Of a stretch of DNA of 64,000 nt, positions 25,331 through 33,832 are shown piece by piece. Source of the DNA: JAGZEG01 sp963930185 (GTDB lineage: Bacteria > Actinomycetota > Coriobacteriia > Coriobacteriales > UMGS124); NCBI GenBank assembly GCA_963930185.1, contig CAWVLT010000016.1, forward strand, positions 62,001 to 126,000. Direction: 5' to 3'. How positions within the stretch are numbered: position 1 is the first letter of the stretch; each line of letters opens with the position of its first letter. Below the pieces are notes generated by a model that had not been told where the DNA came from, searched no databases, and saw only the letters and a program-made list of their open reading frames with translations. The translations under genes and the position numbers were made by a program.

Positions 25331-26998
25331 CTACGCCGTGTACGCAGTGAGGTCCGGAATGACCGCATCCGCCGGGATGGACGCGTCGCCGCTGCTCACC
25401 CAGGTGGGGACGTTTGGGTCGGACGCGAGCATCTCGTCGAGCGTCACGAACTCGTAGCCCTGCGCCTGGAAGGCCTCGATGATGCCGGGCAGCGCAACCA
25501 CGTCGCGCGTGCGGTCGCCGCCGCCGTCATGCATGAGGATGATGGCGCCGTTGTGGCTTGAGCCCGACAGGTTGGCCGTGCAGTACGACACAATCGCCGC
25601 CGCGCCGTCCTCAAGTCCCATCTTGGTGGCGACGTCCCAATCCTGAGAGTCCACCGTCCAGTACGCCGAGTAGGCAATCTCGCCGAGCGTCTGCAGCAGC
25701 TGCTTGCAGTAGAACTCGCCGTACGGCGGGCGCATCGCGGTGGGGCGTACGCCCGTGGCCTTCTCGATGGCATCGGCGGCCTTGGTGATCTCCGCCTTCA
25801 TGTCGTCCACCGAGAGCGTCGGGAGATTCTGGTGCGAATACGTGTGGCTTGCGATCTGGTGCCCCTCGTCCACGATGCGCTTGGCGAGCTCGGGGTACGC
25901 CTCGACGTTCTGCCCGAGGTTGAAGAACGTCGCCTTTGCGCCGTACTGCGCAAGGATGTCCAGATACTGGCCGGTATAGGGATCCGCGGGGCCATCGTCA
26001 AAGGTCAAGGCGATGAGCAGGCGCCCCTCGGGGTTGATGTGGGTGTTGCCCACGATGAGGTTCTGGGCCTCCTGGGTCACGCCCAGGTCGACCACGTTGC
26101 CCGACAGGGTGCCGGTCTGCACGGTCGACACGCCGTTCTTGCCCCACTGAAGCACGCAGCCGACAGGGGTGAGGTAGTACCCGCCCGCAGCGGCCTCGTC
26201 GGGAGTCATGAGCGTGCCGTCCGCCAGGCGGAACTGCACGCCGCAGGGGCTCTCGGTGTTCTGGTCGGTCACGGGCTCGGTCGTGTCCGTTCCGTTCTGG
26301 AACTCGATGGTGTCCCCTTCGGCCACGCGGTACGTGGCGGGGTCGACCTGCTCGCCGTTGACCGTCATGGTGTAGGGATTGCCGCCGCCCTTCTCGAGCA
26401 TCGTGACCTCGCCGGCGGCGTTGGCGATGCTCATGAGGTTGCCCGGCACGGGATTGGCGTACCCCTTGGAGATGAGGTCATCGGCACCCGAGCCCACCGG
26501 CACGGTGCGGGCGTAGCCGTTGACCTCGCAGCCGATGGCGCGGTGTGTCCACCACGTGACGCCACCGATGCCAAACAGCGCGAGGCCGCCGAGGACGCCG
26601 CCCGCCACACCTATCAGCTGGCGGCGCGACAGGCCGGGCTTGCCAACCTTTGCCCCACCGTACGTCGAGTACCCAGACAAGCCCGGGTGATACTCACTGC
26701 GCGAGACGGGGTTGACGCCGCGGGCGCCCCCACGGCCGCTGCTGGCTGCGGAGGGGTTTGCGGAGCCGGCAGAGCGCGACGCGCGCGAAGAGGAATACGC
26801 AGACCCGCGGCCCTCTCGATAAACGCGCCCGGTCTGGGGGGCGTCATATGCGCCCGCCTCCGTGTTCGCATCCCCCTGGCCGCGCGCGGCGCGTGAGCCA
26901 CGAGACGCACGGGACTGCGCGCCTCGCACGTAGGGAGACTCGTCATAGTAGTTGTCGTCGCCGTAGCCACGGCCGTTGGGGCCCCGCATGTCCACCAT
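25331..26998 (-). CDS. Membrane-anchored polysaccharide deacetylase (NodB family)
   Basis: 555 residues. Residues 1-120 are low-complexity, rich in Ser, Arg, Gly and Tyr, and likely cytoplasmic and disordered. A membrane helix (about 128-150) follows LSRRQLIGVAGG, which resembles a Tat or signal-anchor motif. Residues 155-310 are an extracellular region of unknown fold. The NodB domain (about 325-530) has TFDDGP (332-337), SHTYSH (384-389), RPPYGE (about 425), DSQDWD and ILMHDGGG, so the metal-binding Asp-His-His set is present. It probably deacetylates peptidoglycan or a surface glycan. It stands alone. Confidence 0.87.
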   Translation of the reverse strand: MVDMRGPNGRGYGDDNYYDESPYVRGAQSRASRGSRAARGQGDANTEAGAYDAPQTGRVYREGRGSAYSSSRASRSAGSANPSAASSGRGGARGVNPVSRSEYHPGLSGYSTYGGAKVGKPGLSRRQLIGVAGGVLGGLALFGIGGVTWWTHRAIGCEVNGYARTVPVGSGADDLISKGYANPVPGNLMSIANAAGEVTMLEKGGGNPYTMTVNGEQVDPATYRVAEGDTIEFQNGTDTTEPVTDQNTESPCGVQFRLADGTLMTPDEAAAGGYYLTPVGCVLQWGKNGVSTVQTGTLSGNVVDLGVTQEAQNLIVGNTHINPEGRLLIALTFDDGPADPYTGQYLDILAQYGAKATFFNLGQNVEAYPELAKRIVDEGHQIASHTYSHQNLPTLSVDDMKAEITKAADAIEKATGVRPTAMRPPYGEFYCKQLLQTLGEIAYSAYWTVDSQDWDVATKMGLEDGAAAIVSYCTANLSGSSHNGAIILMHDGGGDRTRDVVALPGIIEAFQAQGYEFVTLDEMLASDPNVPTWVSSGDASIPADAVIPDLTAYTA

Positions 26999-27050
26999 CT
27001 GAAAGCTCCGGTTCTACGCTTCAGCTATATGAAGATTCGTCAGCGGTTTA

Positions 27051-28427
27051 CTATGAATCATCCCTACGCGCCTTGTCAAACTCCTCCTTGAAGCCCGAAA
27101 ACATGCCGCCCGCCGACTTGAGATGCTCGACGGCGGCCTGCCCTGCGCTTTTCTTCGTCGCAGGCGCAGCGGCCTTTGCTGACGCGCTTCGAGAAGTGGT
27201 CGATTTCTTCACAGAAGTTGAGCCTGCGCCAGCGGTCTTCTTGGCCGACCCTGAACTTGCCTTTGAGGCAGACTGAGACGCGGCGGGCTTTGCGGCCGAC
27301 GACCTGGCGCTCGACGTCTTTGTCGCCGTAGCCTTGGTCGTCTTGGTGGCCGTGGACTTCGCGGCCGTCGCCTTGGCGGCAGACGTCTTGGTCGTCGCGG
27401 CCTTGGCAGGCGCCGTCTTCGTCGCAGAGGACTTCGCGGACGAGGCCGACTTTGCGGTGCCCGCCTTCGTGGCGCCCGACTTCGTCGCAGCCGACTTCGT
27501 CGAGGTCGCCTTGGTCTGTGCGCTCGTGGTCAAGGCGGTCTTTGCGGTGGCCGCCTTGGCTCCCGTCGCCTTGGCGGTCGTCTTCGTCGTGGACGTTGCC
27601 TTCGCAGACGCCGTCTTGGCGGCCGTGGTCTTGGCAGCAGTCGTGGCCTTGGCCGCAGCCGTCGTCTTTGCGGCGGGCTTCTTCGCCGGGGCCGGCGCCT
27701 CTTTCTTGAACTCCTCGGCCGCACCGCTCACCGAACGCTTGATGCGCCCGATGGCCTTGCCCAGGCCATAGCTGCCCTTGTCGACTGCCTTGCCCACCGC
27801 CTTGCCGGCCGTGTGTGCGCCCTCGCGGGCGGCGATGCCCACCTTGGCGGTTGCCTCGCCGGCCTTGGCCGCAAGACCGCCGGTCAGCTTGCACTGGGCA
27901 GCCTCGGACTTCACGATCAGCAGGCCGTCGTCGTAGCCGACCATCAGCTCCTTGGGGATCTCCACCGAGCCCACCAGGGCGCGCGCGGTGCCGCCGTCAT
28001 CGAGGAACAGCGACTCGGCCTCGCCGGTCTCCTCGTCAAAGGAGATGTCGTCCACCCGCCCCAGGTCCTCGCCCGAGGAGGTGCGCACGGGCATGCCCTC
28101 CCAGATGATGCAGGTGTCCCAGTCCACGCCCATGCGCTTGATGGCACGGTCGTCCCAGCTGTCCATGCCCTTGACGGGGCAGATAACCCCGTCACGCACC
28201 TCGATGGCGTCCAGCGCGATGAAGCGGTCGGAGCGCTTGAACATCCAGAGCAGGTCGGGGCGGCGGACGATGAAGCCCACCACGCGCATGCCGCTCGGGT
28301 CGAAGACCGTCTTGGAGACCTTGCCGATCTTGCGACCGCGCCTGGGCAGCCCGTCCTTGGTAAGCTCCTTGCCGGGCTTCGGCGCACGGCAGACCCGGAC
28401 GCCCCGTACCTCTCTGGTGGTGAGCAT
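27051..28427 (-). CDS. PRC-barrel protein with histone-H1-like Ala/Lys/Thr-rich tail
   Basis: 458 residues from the ATG at 28427, with AGGGGA upstream; the upstream extension of the open frame (to 28856) is Arg/Gly-rich antisense-like sequence and is rejected. Residues 1-190 contain two PRC-barrel-like segments (RGRKIGKVSKTVFDP; GEDLGRVDDISFDEETGEAE). A helical linker follows. Residues about 245-430 are almost only Ala, Lys, Thr and Ser in PAKKPAAKTT-like repeats, as in eukaryotic histone H1 tails and bacterial HU/HupS extensions. The tail is positive and probably disordered, so nucleic-acid binding is likely. It lies upstream of the deacetylase and downstream of the YtxH gene. Confidence 0.83.
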   Translation of the reverse strand: MLTTREVRGVRVCRAPKPGKELTKDGLPRRGRKIGKVSKTVFDPSGMRVVGFIVRRPDLLWMFKRSDRFIALDAIEVRDGVICPVKGMDSWDDRAIKRMGVDWDTCIIWEGMPVRTSSGEDLGRVDDISFDEETGEAESLFLDDGGTARALVGSVEIPKELMVGYDDGLLIVKSEAAQCKLTGGLAAKAGEATAKVGIAAREGAHTAGKAVGKAVDKGSYGLGKAIGRIKRSVSGAAEEFKKEAPAPAKKPAAKTTAAAKATTAAKTTAAKTASAKATSTTKTTAKATGAKAATAKTALTTSAQTKATSTKSAATKSGATKAGTAKSASSAKSSATKTAPAKAATTKTSAAKATAAKSTATKTTKATATKTSSARSSAAKPAASQSASKASSGSAKKTAGAGSTSVKKSTTSRSASAKAAAPATKKSAGQAAVEHLKSAGGMFSGFKEEFDKARRDDS

Positions 28428-28534
28428 TGATTCAATCCCCTTTGTGCGTGTTCTCGATCTGCCCTCGTGCGTGGCCGCAGGCGCGCTTGTCGCGCCGGGC
28501 GGCCACGGTGCTTGGCGCCCTTGCGGGCCTGAGC

Positions 28535-28996
28535 CTACAGCGTGCCAGCCGCGCCGGAGACGCCGGCACCGGGCACGGTGACCTCGACCTGCTCGGCCTC
28601 GACCGTCTTGTTCTCCCTGCCCTCGACGGCCTCCTCGACCGCCTCCCTGGCGTTCTGGACCGCGGCGCTGACCTTCTCGGCGACCTGGCTCATGTTCTCG
28701 TTGAGCGAGGAGCGGATCTGGTCCATGCGGGCACGCGCCTGGTCGACCTTCTCGCGCAGCTCGTCGCTCTTGGCGTCGACCGTCGGGCGGATGTTCTCGA
28801 CGCCCTCGCTCACGCGCTCGGCACCCTGGCGATAGGCGTCCACCACGTTGCCCCACGCGTCGGTCGCGGCCTCGCTCATCATCGAGCGGGTCTCGGCGCC
28901 CGCACGGGGGGCAAGAAGGATGCCGGCCACCAGGCCGAGCGCCGCGCCTGCAACCGTGCCCGCGATGAACCCAAAGATACCGCTGCTGTTACTCAT
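28535..28996 (-). CDS. YtxH-domain membrane-associated protein
   Basis: 153 residues from the ATG at 28996, with GGGAGG upstream. A single N-terminal membrane helix (about residues 5-27, FIAGTVAGAALGLVAGILLAP) ends in the YtxH signature APRAGAETR. The rest is a long amphipathic helix with probable coiled coil and acidic C-terminus. YtxH proteins are general-stress, envelope-associated proteins of unclear mechanism. It precedes the PRC-barrel gene on the same strand (gap 107 bp). Confidence 0.82.
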   Translation of the reverse strand: MSNSSGIFGFIAGTVAGAALGLVAGILLAPRAGAETRSMMSEAATDAWGNVVDAYRQGAERVSEGVENIRPTVDAKSDELREKVDQARARMDQIRSSLNENMSQVAEKVSAAVQNAREAVEEAVEGRENKTVEAEQVEVTVPGAGVSGAAGTL

Positions 28997-29152
28997 GGGA
29001 CCTCCCATATTCAACAGAGGCGCGCACATGCCCCGCACGTGCCTCGACTTCCGCCGTCGAACCGTCCTTTACCTCGGGACCCCGTCGACCGGGAACCCGT
29101 ACCGCTCTTGTACCCCTTTTGCGGCCGCAAGCTACCCCGCAAGGAGGAACCC

Positions 29153-29632
29153 TTACGCGCCCTCGCCCGACAGCCCCTCGGCCAGTGCCTTGAGCCCGGC
29201 GACCGTGTGATCGACGTCGGGCGAGGGGTCTGCGCCGCCACTGAACGCCCATTCCATAAGCCAGGCCGCGCTGGAAAGCGCGCCCAGCGTCAGGGCGTCG
29301 TCAGGGCAGCTCAGCTCCACGTCCCAGACGCGGTCCTCGTCGGTGTCGGTAGTGCGCCCCACCGTTATGTCCTCGTATCCCACGCGCGTCATGAACTCGA
29401 TGGCGACATGCTCGAGCAGGTGCGCGAGCTCGGTGTCGCCCAGCGTCGAGCGGAAGCTGTCACCCTTGTCGCACACGCAGACGTGGTCGGCGATCTGCGG
29501 CATGAGCTGGTACACGCGGTTCGTCCCCTCGATGTCCTCGCTCGTCCTGATGGGCGCACCGTCGGCAAGCCTGACGCGCACCTCCATCGTCTCGGGCTTC
29601 ACGGTCACCTTCTGAAAGTCAAACAGGCTCAT
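29153..29632 (-). CDS. Small protein with cyanophycin-synthetase N-domain-like motif
   Basis: 159 residues, acidic, soluble; AAGGGA precedes the ATG. The segment LAHLLEHVAIEFMTRVG (about residues 69-85) matches the HLLEHVALEL motif in the N-terminal domain of cyanophycin synthetases. No ATP-grasp or Mur-ligase domain follows, so it is not a cyanophycin synthetase. It may be a stand-alone version of that fold. Function is unknown. Confidence 0.7.
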   Translation of the reverse strand: MSLFDFQKVTVKPETMEVRVRLADGAPIRTSEDIEGTNRVYQLMPQIADHVCVCDKGDSFRSTLGDTELAHLLEHVAIEFMTRVGYEDITVGRTTDTDEDRVWDVELSCPDDALTLGALSSAAWLMEWAFSGGADPSPDVDHTVAGLKALAEGLSGEGA

Positions 29633-29768
29633 GTCGACGTCCCTTCGTTCACCTGGTTCGCGATCACTCGTTTACGTGACGCGCCTCGGGGAGAGGCGCC
29701 GCGTATTTGCGGGGGATGGCCATGACCATTCCAGCCCGCGCCCGCCCCGGCGCGCCAGAACGCAAAAA

Positions 29769-29791
29769 GGCGACGTCACGCTGACGTCGCC
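29769..29791 (-). terminator. Rho-independent terminator of the RlpA-like gene
   Basis: GGCGACGTCA pairs with TGACGTCGCC around a CGC loop. On the minus strand TTTTTGCG follows. It lies 140 bp after the stop at 29930. The rest of the gap 29633-29929 shows no gene. Confidence 0.8.
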
Positions 29792-29929
29792 TATCCTAGC
29801 GCACTTGGGTTGCCTGTGCCTACCTCTCCGCCCCGGCCATCAACAATCCTGCCAATCAGGACACGGCCGAAGGTGGCGGCCCGGTCGCGACGTCGGCACG
29901 CGTACGATCCGATCGGGGATGGGGCATCC

Positions 29930-30748
29930 CTACAGGATGCGGTAGTTCACCGTCTGGACACCCCAGTCGTAGATCGACCCAAAGCCCAGCGCCTGCACGA
30001 CCGCCTGCGACAGGTCGAGGTCGCGCCCGCTCACGTACGGGCCGCGATCCGTCACCTGGGCCTGCACCGTGACGCCGTAGTACTCGATCTCGATGTACGT
30101 GCCCAGGTCGATCCAGGGGGAGGCCACCGTCAGCACCCCGTCGTCGAGCGGAATGCCCGAGGCGGTCGTGGTGCCGCCGTTGGTCTCGACCGAGTACGCG
30201 GAGGCGACCGCCGTGTACCACGTCACCGAAGGCTCCTCGACGGGGGTCTCCTCGACCCACGTGTCTTCGGTCCACGTGTCCTCGGTCCAGCTGTCCTCGA
30301 CCCACACGTCCTCCTCGTAGGACTGCTCGGGCGCGGGCTGCTCCACGTACTCCGGCTCCCAGTAGTCGACGGCGGGAGCCTCCTCGACGACCTCGGGGGC
30401 CGCCTGCCAGTCCTGGGCAGCCTCCTCGACGGGGGTCTCCCCGACCCACGCGTCGGCATCGAAGGACTCCGTCTCGTCGACGTAGGGCGTCGCTACGACC
30501 ACGGTCGAGCGAGCCGCGTTGGTGGACTGCAGGGTGCCACCCGCAGACGCCCCCAGCTTGGAGGAGACGTAGGAGTCGCCCTTGACGGCGTGCTCACTGC
30601 GCTGCAGGCCAACGCCCACCACCGCTTCCGACGCCTGGGCAGAAGCCGCCGCGCCGGCAAACGTCAGGGACACGGCCAGAGCTGCGCATCCCAGCGCACG
30701 GCCAAAGACGTGCGACGAGATGCCACGTACCACATGCTGAATGTTCAT
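29930..30748 (-). CDS. Secreted RlpA-like (3D/double-psi barrel) protein
   Basis: 272 residues from the ATG at 30748, with GGGAGCGTGAG upstream; an ATG at 30766 lacks a site. A signal peptide (residues 1-40, ending AQAS) is followed by an acidic, Trp/Glu/Pro-rich linker with a five-residue tandem motif of the form W(T/V)ED(S/T), then a C-terminal RlpA-like double-psi beta-barrel (about 190-270) with SAYSVETNGG, ASGIPL, VTDRGPYVSGRDLDLS. RlpA-type domains act on peptidoglycan. A strong promoter at 31008-31036 gives it a leader of about 250 nt. Confidence 0.82.
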   Translation of the reverse strand: MNIQHVVRGISSHVFGRALGCAALAVSLTFAGAAASAQASEAVVGVGLQRSEHAVKGDSYVSSKLGASAGGTLQSTNAARSTVVVATPYVDETESFDADAWVGETPVEEAAQDWQAAPEVVEEAPAVDYWEPEYVEQPAPEQSYEEDVWVEDSWTEDTWTEDTWVEETPVEEPSVTWYTAVASAYSVETNGGTTTASGIPLDDGVLTVASPWIDLGTYIEIEYYGVTVQAQVTDRGPYVSGRDLDLSQAVVQALGFGSIYDWGVQTVNYRIL

Positions 30749-31007
30749 TCTCACGCTCCCATGCAACCGAGGCTACGAGACGAGGTGTTGCGATGATGCT
30801 CTCGCCCTTGGACCGAAATGAGCGTTGTTTGAAGGGTGTGTGTTCGGTCCACGGGGCCTGCGATATGGCAGGCTTACCTCTACGGTTGCTGCTCGCGCGT
30901 GCGGGCCACGATGCCCCACGCGCCGCCGGTACTTCGAGTCTTCCCTGGCCGTTGGTGGTGAGCCGAGCCGGCATCATCGGCCAGCCAAGGAACTCCGTCG
31001 AGGTGGA

Positions 31008-31036
31008 ATTATAGCCGTATGCTCCCCTGATGGCAA
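31008..31036 (-). promoter_or_regulatory. Sigma-70-type promoter for the RlpA-like gene
   Basis: On the minus strand TTGCCA (31031-31036) and TATAAT (31008-31013) are separated by exactly 17 bp. It points to the gene starting at 30748 and implies a leader of about 250 nt. Confidence 0.7.
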
Positions 31037-31345
31037 AAAGCAGGCCCGCGCAAAGAGATCGATCGCCCTCGCTTTCGCCTCCGGGTCGCCCCTGGGACGC
31101 GAAAGATCCTCAGCAATGCTAAAAGTATAAAGTTTTGAGTGATACTTTAGTCTTATTACGATCTCACCAATGGGGACATGCATCAACCGATCTTGACGCA
31201 CCCAGTGAAATCGCAGGTCAGAAGCCTGTTCCCTCAAGTCGCTCTCGCGGCTGGCAACCAAGGATCGCGAAGGTTGTCATATCTGCAGGCTCGTGCGTGG
31301 GAACGAGCGGTGTCTGTGCCGGCAATGCGAGCCGCATATGTGAAA

Positions 31346-31369
31346 GGGCCCCCACATTTGTGGAGGCCC
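31346..31369 (-). terminator. Hairpin downstream of the CorC-like gene
   Basis: GGGCCCCCACA pairs with TGTGGAGGCCC (one mismatch) around a tight loop. On the minus strand TTTCACAT follows. It lies about 110 bp after the stop at 31478. Confidence 0.55.
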
Positions 31370-31477
31370 TGTGTTCCGATCATATTCCCGCACGGCGGAC
31401 GGCGCAGAAAGGTCCGCGTTCGGCCGATGTCGCGGCCATCCGCCCGTCGTCGGACAGGCGCCGCAGCAACCCGGCGG

Positions 31478-32818
31478 CTAGTCCTCGGCCTTCTGCTCCG
31501 CAGGCGGCTCATCGCCCTCGCCCGGCTCCTCGTCGGGCTCGGGGGCGGTCACGTGCACGCTTGCGATACGACGCCCCTCCATGGACTGGACGACGAACGT
31601 CCACCCCTGTTCGTTGAACGAGTCACCCTCGTGGGGCAGCGAGTCCACCTCGTCCATGAGCCAGCCGGCGATGGTCTCGTACTCGTCGCTCTCCTCGATG
31701 GGCCAGCCCATCTCGCGCGCGTCGTCGATGGGGAAGGCGCCGGGCACGACCCACTCGCGGTCGGACAGCTTGGTGATGGAGCGGTTGTCGGGGTCGTACT
31801 CGTCCTCGATCTCGCCGACGATCTCCTCCACGATGTCCTCGATGGTGATGACGCCGGCCGTTCCGCCGTACTCGTCGACCACGATGGCCATCTGCATCCG
31901 CTTGGCCTTCATCTCGGAGAGCAGCGGCACCAGGTCCTTGGTGTCGGGCACGAAGATGGCCGTGCGCTTGTAGGCGCCCACCGCGTCGTCGCCCTTGCCG
32001 TGCAGCGAGGGGGCGATGAGGTCCTTGATGTTGACGACGCCCACCACCTGGTCGATGTCCTCGTGGTACACCGGCATGCGCGAGTAGCCTGTCTTGTTCA
32101 TGAGCTTGAGCACGTCCTGGACCGCTTCGGTCTCCTCGACGGCCGTCACGTCAACGCGGGGCACCATGACCTCGCGAGCGATGGCGTCCCCAAGCTCAAA
32201 CACGTCGTGGATCATGCGCTTCTCGGCCTCGGACAGGTCGTCCTGCTCGGCCACCATGTACTTGATCTCCTCCTCGGAGACCTGGTTCTCGTCGGCGCTC
32301 TTGATGCGGAAGATGGCCGAGATGGCGTTGGCCGAGGCCGAGGTGAGCCACACCAGAGGCTTGGCGATCTTCTTGAATACGATGAGCGAGCCGGCGACCA
32401 TCTTGGCCACGCTCTCGGGGCTGGCAAGAGCGATGCGCTTGGGCACCAGCTCGCCGATCACGATGCTGACGTAGGACACCACCAGCGTGATGAGGATGGG
32501 CGACAGGCCCGGGGCGATGGCCGTGAGCCAGCCGATGCCAAACGAGCCGAACCACCTCGACAGCGGGTCGGACAGGTTGGTCGAGGCCACGGCCGACGAG
32601 AAGAAGCCCACCAGCGTGATGGCCACCTGGATGGTGGCGAGGAACTGGCTGGAGTCGCTCGCCAGGTCGGAGGCTCGCCTTGCGCGCTTGTCACCCTCCT
32701 CCGCATCATGGTCGAGCAGCGACTTGCTCGCGTTGACCAGGGCCATCTCCGACATGGAGAAGTAGCCGTTGACGATGATGAGGATGAAGGAGACGAGGAT
32801 GCTTATGCCGATGCTCAT
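31478..32818 (-). CDS. CNNM/CorC-HlyC family membrane protein
   Basis: 446 residues. The order is CNNM/DUF21 membrane domain (about 1-190, including SMSEMALVNASKS and GELVPKRIAL), CBS pair (about 205-330, MVPRVDVTAV; VVDEYGGTAGVITIEDIVEE), CorC/HlyC C-terminal domain (about 350-425) and an acidic tail (EPDEEPGEGDEPP). The family handles Mg2+ or Co2+ efflux and magnesium homeostasis at the membrane. It directly follows the hemolysin III gene (gap 18 bp), so they form an operon. Confidence 0.9.
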   Translation of the reverse strand: MSIGISILVSFILIIVNGYFSMSEMALVNASKSLLDHDAEEGDKRARRASDLASDSSQFLATIQVAITLVGFFSSAVASTNLSDPLSRWFGSFGIGWLTAIAPGLSPILITLVVSYVSIVIGELVPKRIALASPESVAKMVAGSLIVFKKIAKPLVWLTSASANAISAIFRIKSADENQVSEEEIKYMVAEQDDLSEAEKRMIHDVFELGDAIAREVMVPRVDVTAVEETEAVQDVLKLMNKTGYSRMPVYHEDIDQVVGVVNIKDLIAPSLHGKGDDAVGAYKRTAIFVPDTKDLVPLLSEMKAKRMQMAIVVDEYGGTAGVITIEDIVEEIVGEIEDEYDPDNRSITKLSDREWVVPGAFPIDDAREMGWPIEESDEYETIAGWLMDEVDSLPHEGDSFNEQGWTFVVQSMEGRRIASVHVTAPEPDEEPGEGDEPPAEQKAED

Positions 32819-32836
32819 GGACGTGCGTTAAACCCC

Positions 32837-33676
32837 CTAATAGACGAACAACAGGACGGAGAGAAAATGACACACGCTGCCCCCCAGCACGAAGAGGTGC
32901 CACACCATGTGCATGTACGGCACCTTCTTGAGCAGGTAGAACAGCACACCAACCGTATATGAGAGGCCGCCTGCGAACAGCAGCCACACCCCCGCCTCGG
33001 GCAGCGCCGAGATCAGGGTGGGAAGCCTGAACACGATGGCCCAGCCCATGACCAGGTAGATGAGCGCGCTCACCCACTTGGGCTGGCGCTCGCGCGAGAA
33101 CGCCTCGATCACCACGCCGGCAAGCGCCGCGCCCCAGATGGCGACGCACATGCCGAGACCGCCCTGACCCCACAGGGGGCCGAGCAGAAACGGCGTGTAG
33201 GTGCCGGCGATGAGGATGTAGATGGCGCAGTGGTCAAAAACGCGCAGCACGCGCTTGGCGCGCACCGGCTGGATCGCGTGATACAGCGTGGAGAACAGGT
33301 ACTCGAGCAGAAGCGACACGCCAAAGAAGATGGCGGAGACGAGCTTGAGCCCGCCGCCATGCGTGCACGCAAAGACGATGAGCAGGACGAGCGCGGCAAT
33401 GGACAGGCCTGCCCCCACGCCGTGCGAGATGGAGTTGGCGATCTCCTCGCCTATGGTGTACTGCCGCCCGGCGCGGCGCTCCTCCCACGTGATAGATGGG
33501 GAGCCGCCCCGCTGGGCGGCGCCTGCGTCAGCATCCGTCGGGGCGGCGCTTGTCAGCGGGGCGCCCGCCATGACGCAGGCGCCCTTCGCGGTGTCGGGCA
33601 TATCCATGGCCGCCTCGGCGGCCTTGGTACTATGAGGAGGTTCCCCCTCCGATGATGTCGATGATGGTCGTGCCAT
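32837..33676 (-). CDS. Hemolysin III / PAQR family membrane protein
   Basis: 279 residues. Residues 1-75 are a hydrophilic, probably disordered extension. Seven membrane helices follow (about 80-275). Family motifs are EIANSISHGVGAG, STLYHAIQP, FDHCAIYILIAGTYTPF and PYMHMVWHLFVLGGS, giving the conserved Ser-His-Asp-His-His metal set. Members are putative zinc-dependent membrane hydrolases of the PAQR superfamily. The role in bacteria is not settled. It is in an operon with the downstream CorC-like gene. Confidence 0.88.
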   Translation of the reverse strand: MARPSSTSSEGEPPHSTKAAEAAMDMPDTAKGACVMAGAPLTSAAPTDADAGAAQRGGSPSITWEERRAGRQYTIGEEIANSISHGVGAGLSIAALVLLIVFACTHGGGLKLVSAIFFGVSLLLEYLFSTLYHAIQPVRAKRVLRVFDHCAIYILIAGTYTPFLLGPLWGQGGLGMCVAIWGAALAGVVIEAFSRERQPKWVSALIYLVMGWAIVFRLPTLISALPEAGVWLLFAGGLSYTVGVLFYLLKKVPYMHMVWHLFVLGGSVCHFLSVLLFVY

Positions 33677-33832
33677 CTGGTAGATCTCTCCCTGGGTGCG
33701 TTTAAGGTGCGTGTGGCGTCAATTGCATAAACTATACCCGAAATGTCAATGTCTGCATCACCGTCACGTACACGACAAGACCATATATCAGGGAACGCAC
33801 ACGAGACGTGGCCCGTCCGGTCGGCGCGTCAC

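Larger units (their letters stand above)
30749..31477. other. 729-bp intergenic stretch: structured leader and unassigned sequence
   Basis: The left part is the likely leader of the RlpA-like gene. It has hairpins: GGACCGAA (30810-30817) with TTCGGTCC (30843-30850), and GCCTGC (30856-30861) with GCAGGC (30868-30873). A promoter lies at 31008-31036. A small inverted repeat (CTAAAAGTAT/ATACTTTAG) lies near 31110-31142. A 95-codon minus frame (30974-31261) is probably not a gene because the promoter runs through it. Confidence 0.5.

Noticed and set aside
28428..28856. N-terminal extension of the PRC-barrel protein
   Set aside because: It is Arg/Gly-rich shadow sequence overlapping the YtxH gene in another frame.
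30748..31036. c-di-AMP (ydaO) riboswitch before the RlpA-like gene
   Set aside because: The expected GGGGTGAATC-like and GTCAGCTAACCTC segments are not found; the leader remains unassigned.
30974..31261. 95-codon minus-strand frame
   Set aside because: A near-consensus promoter and a small inverted repeat run through it, and no family is recognised.
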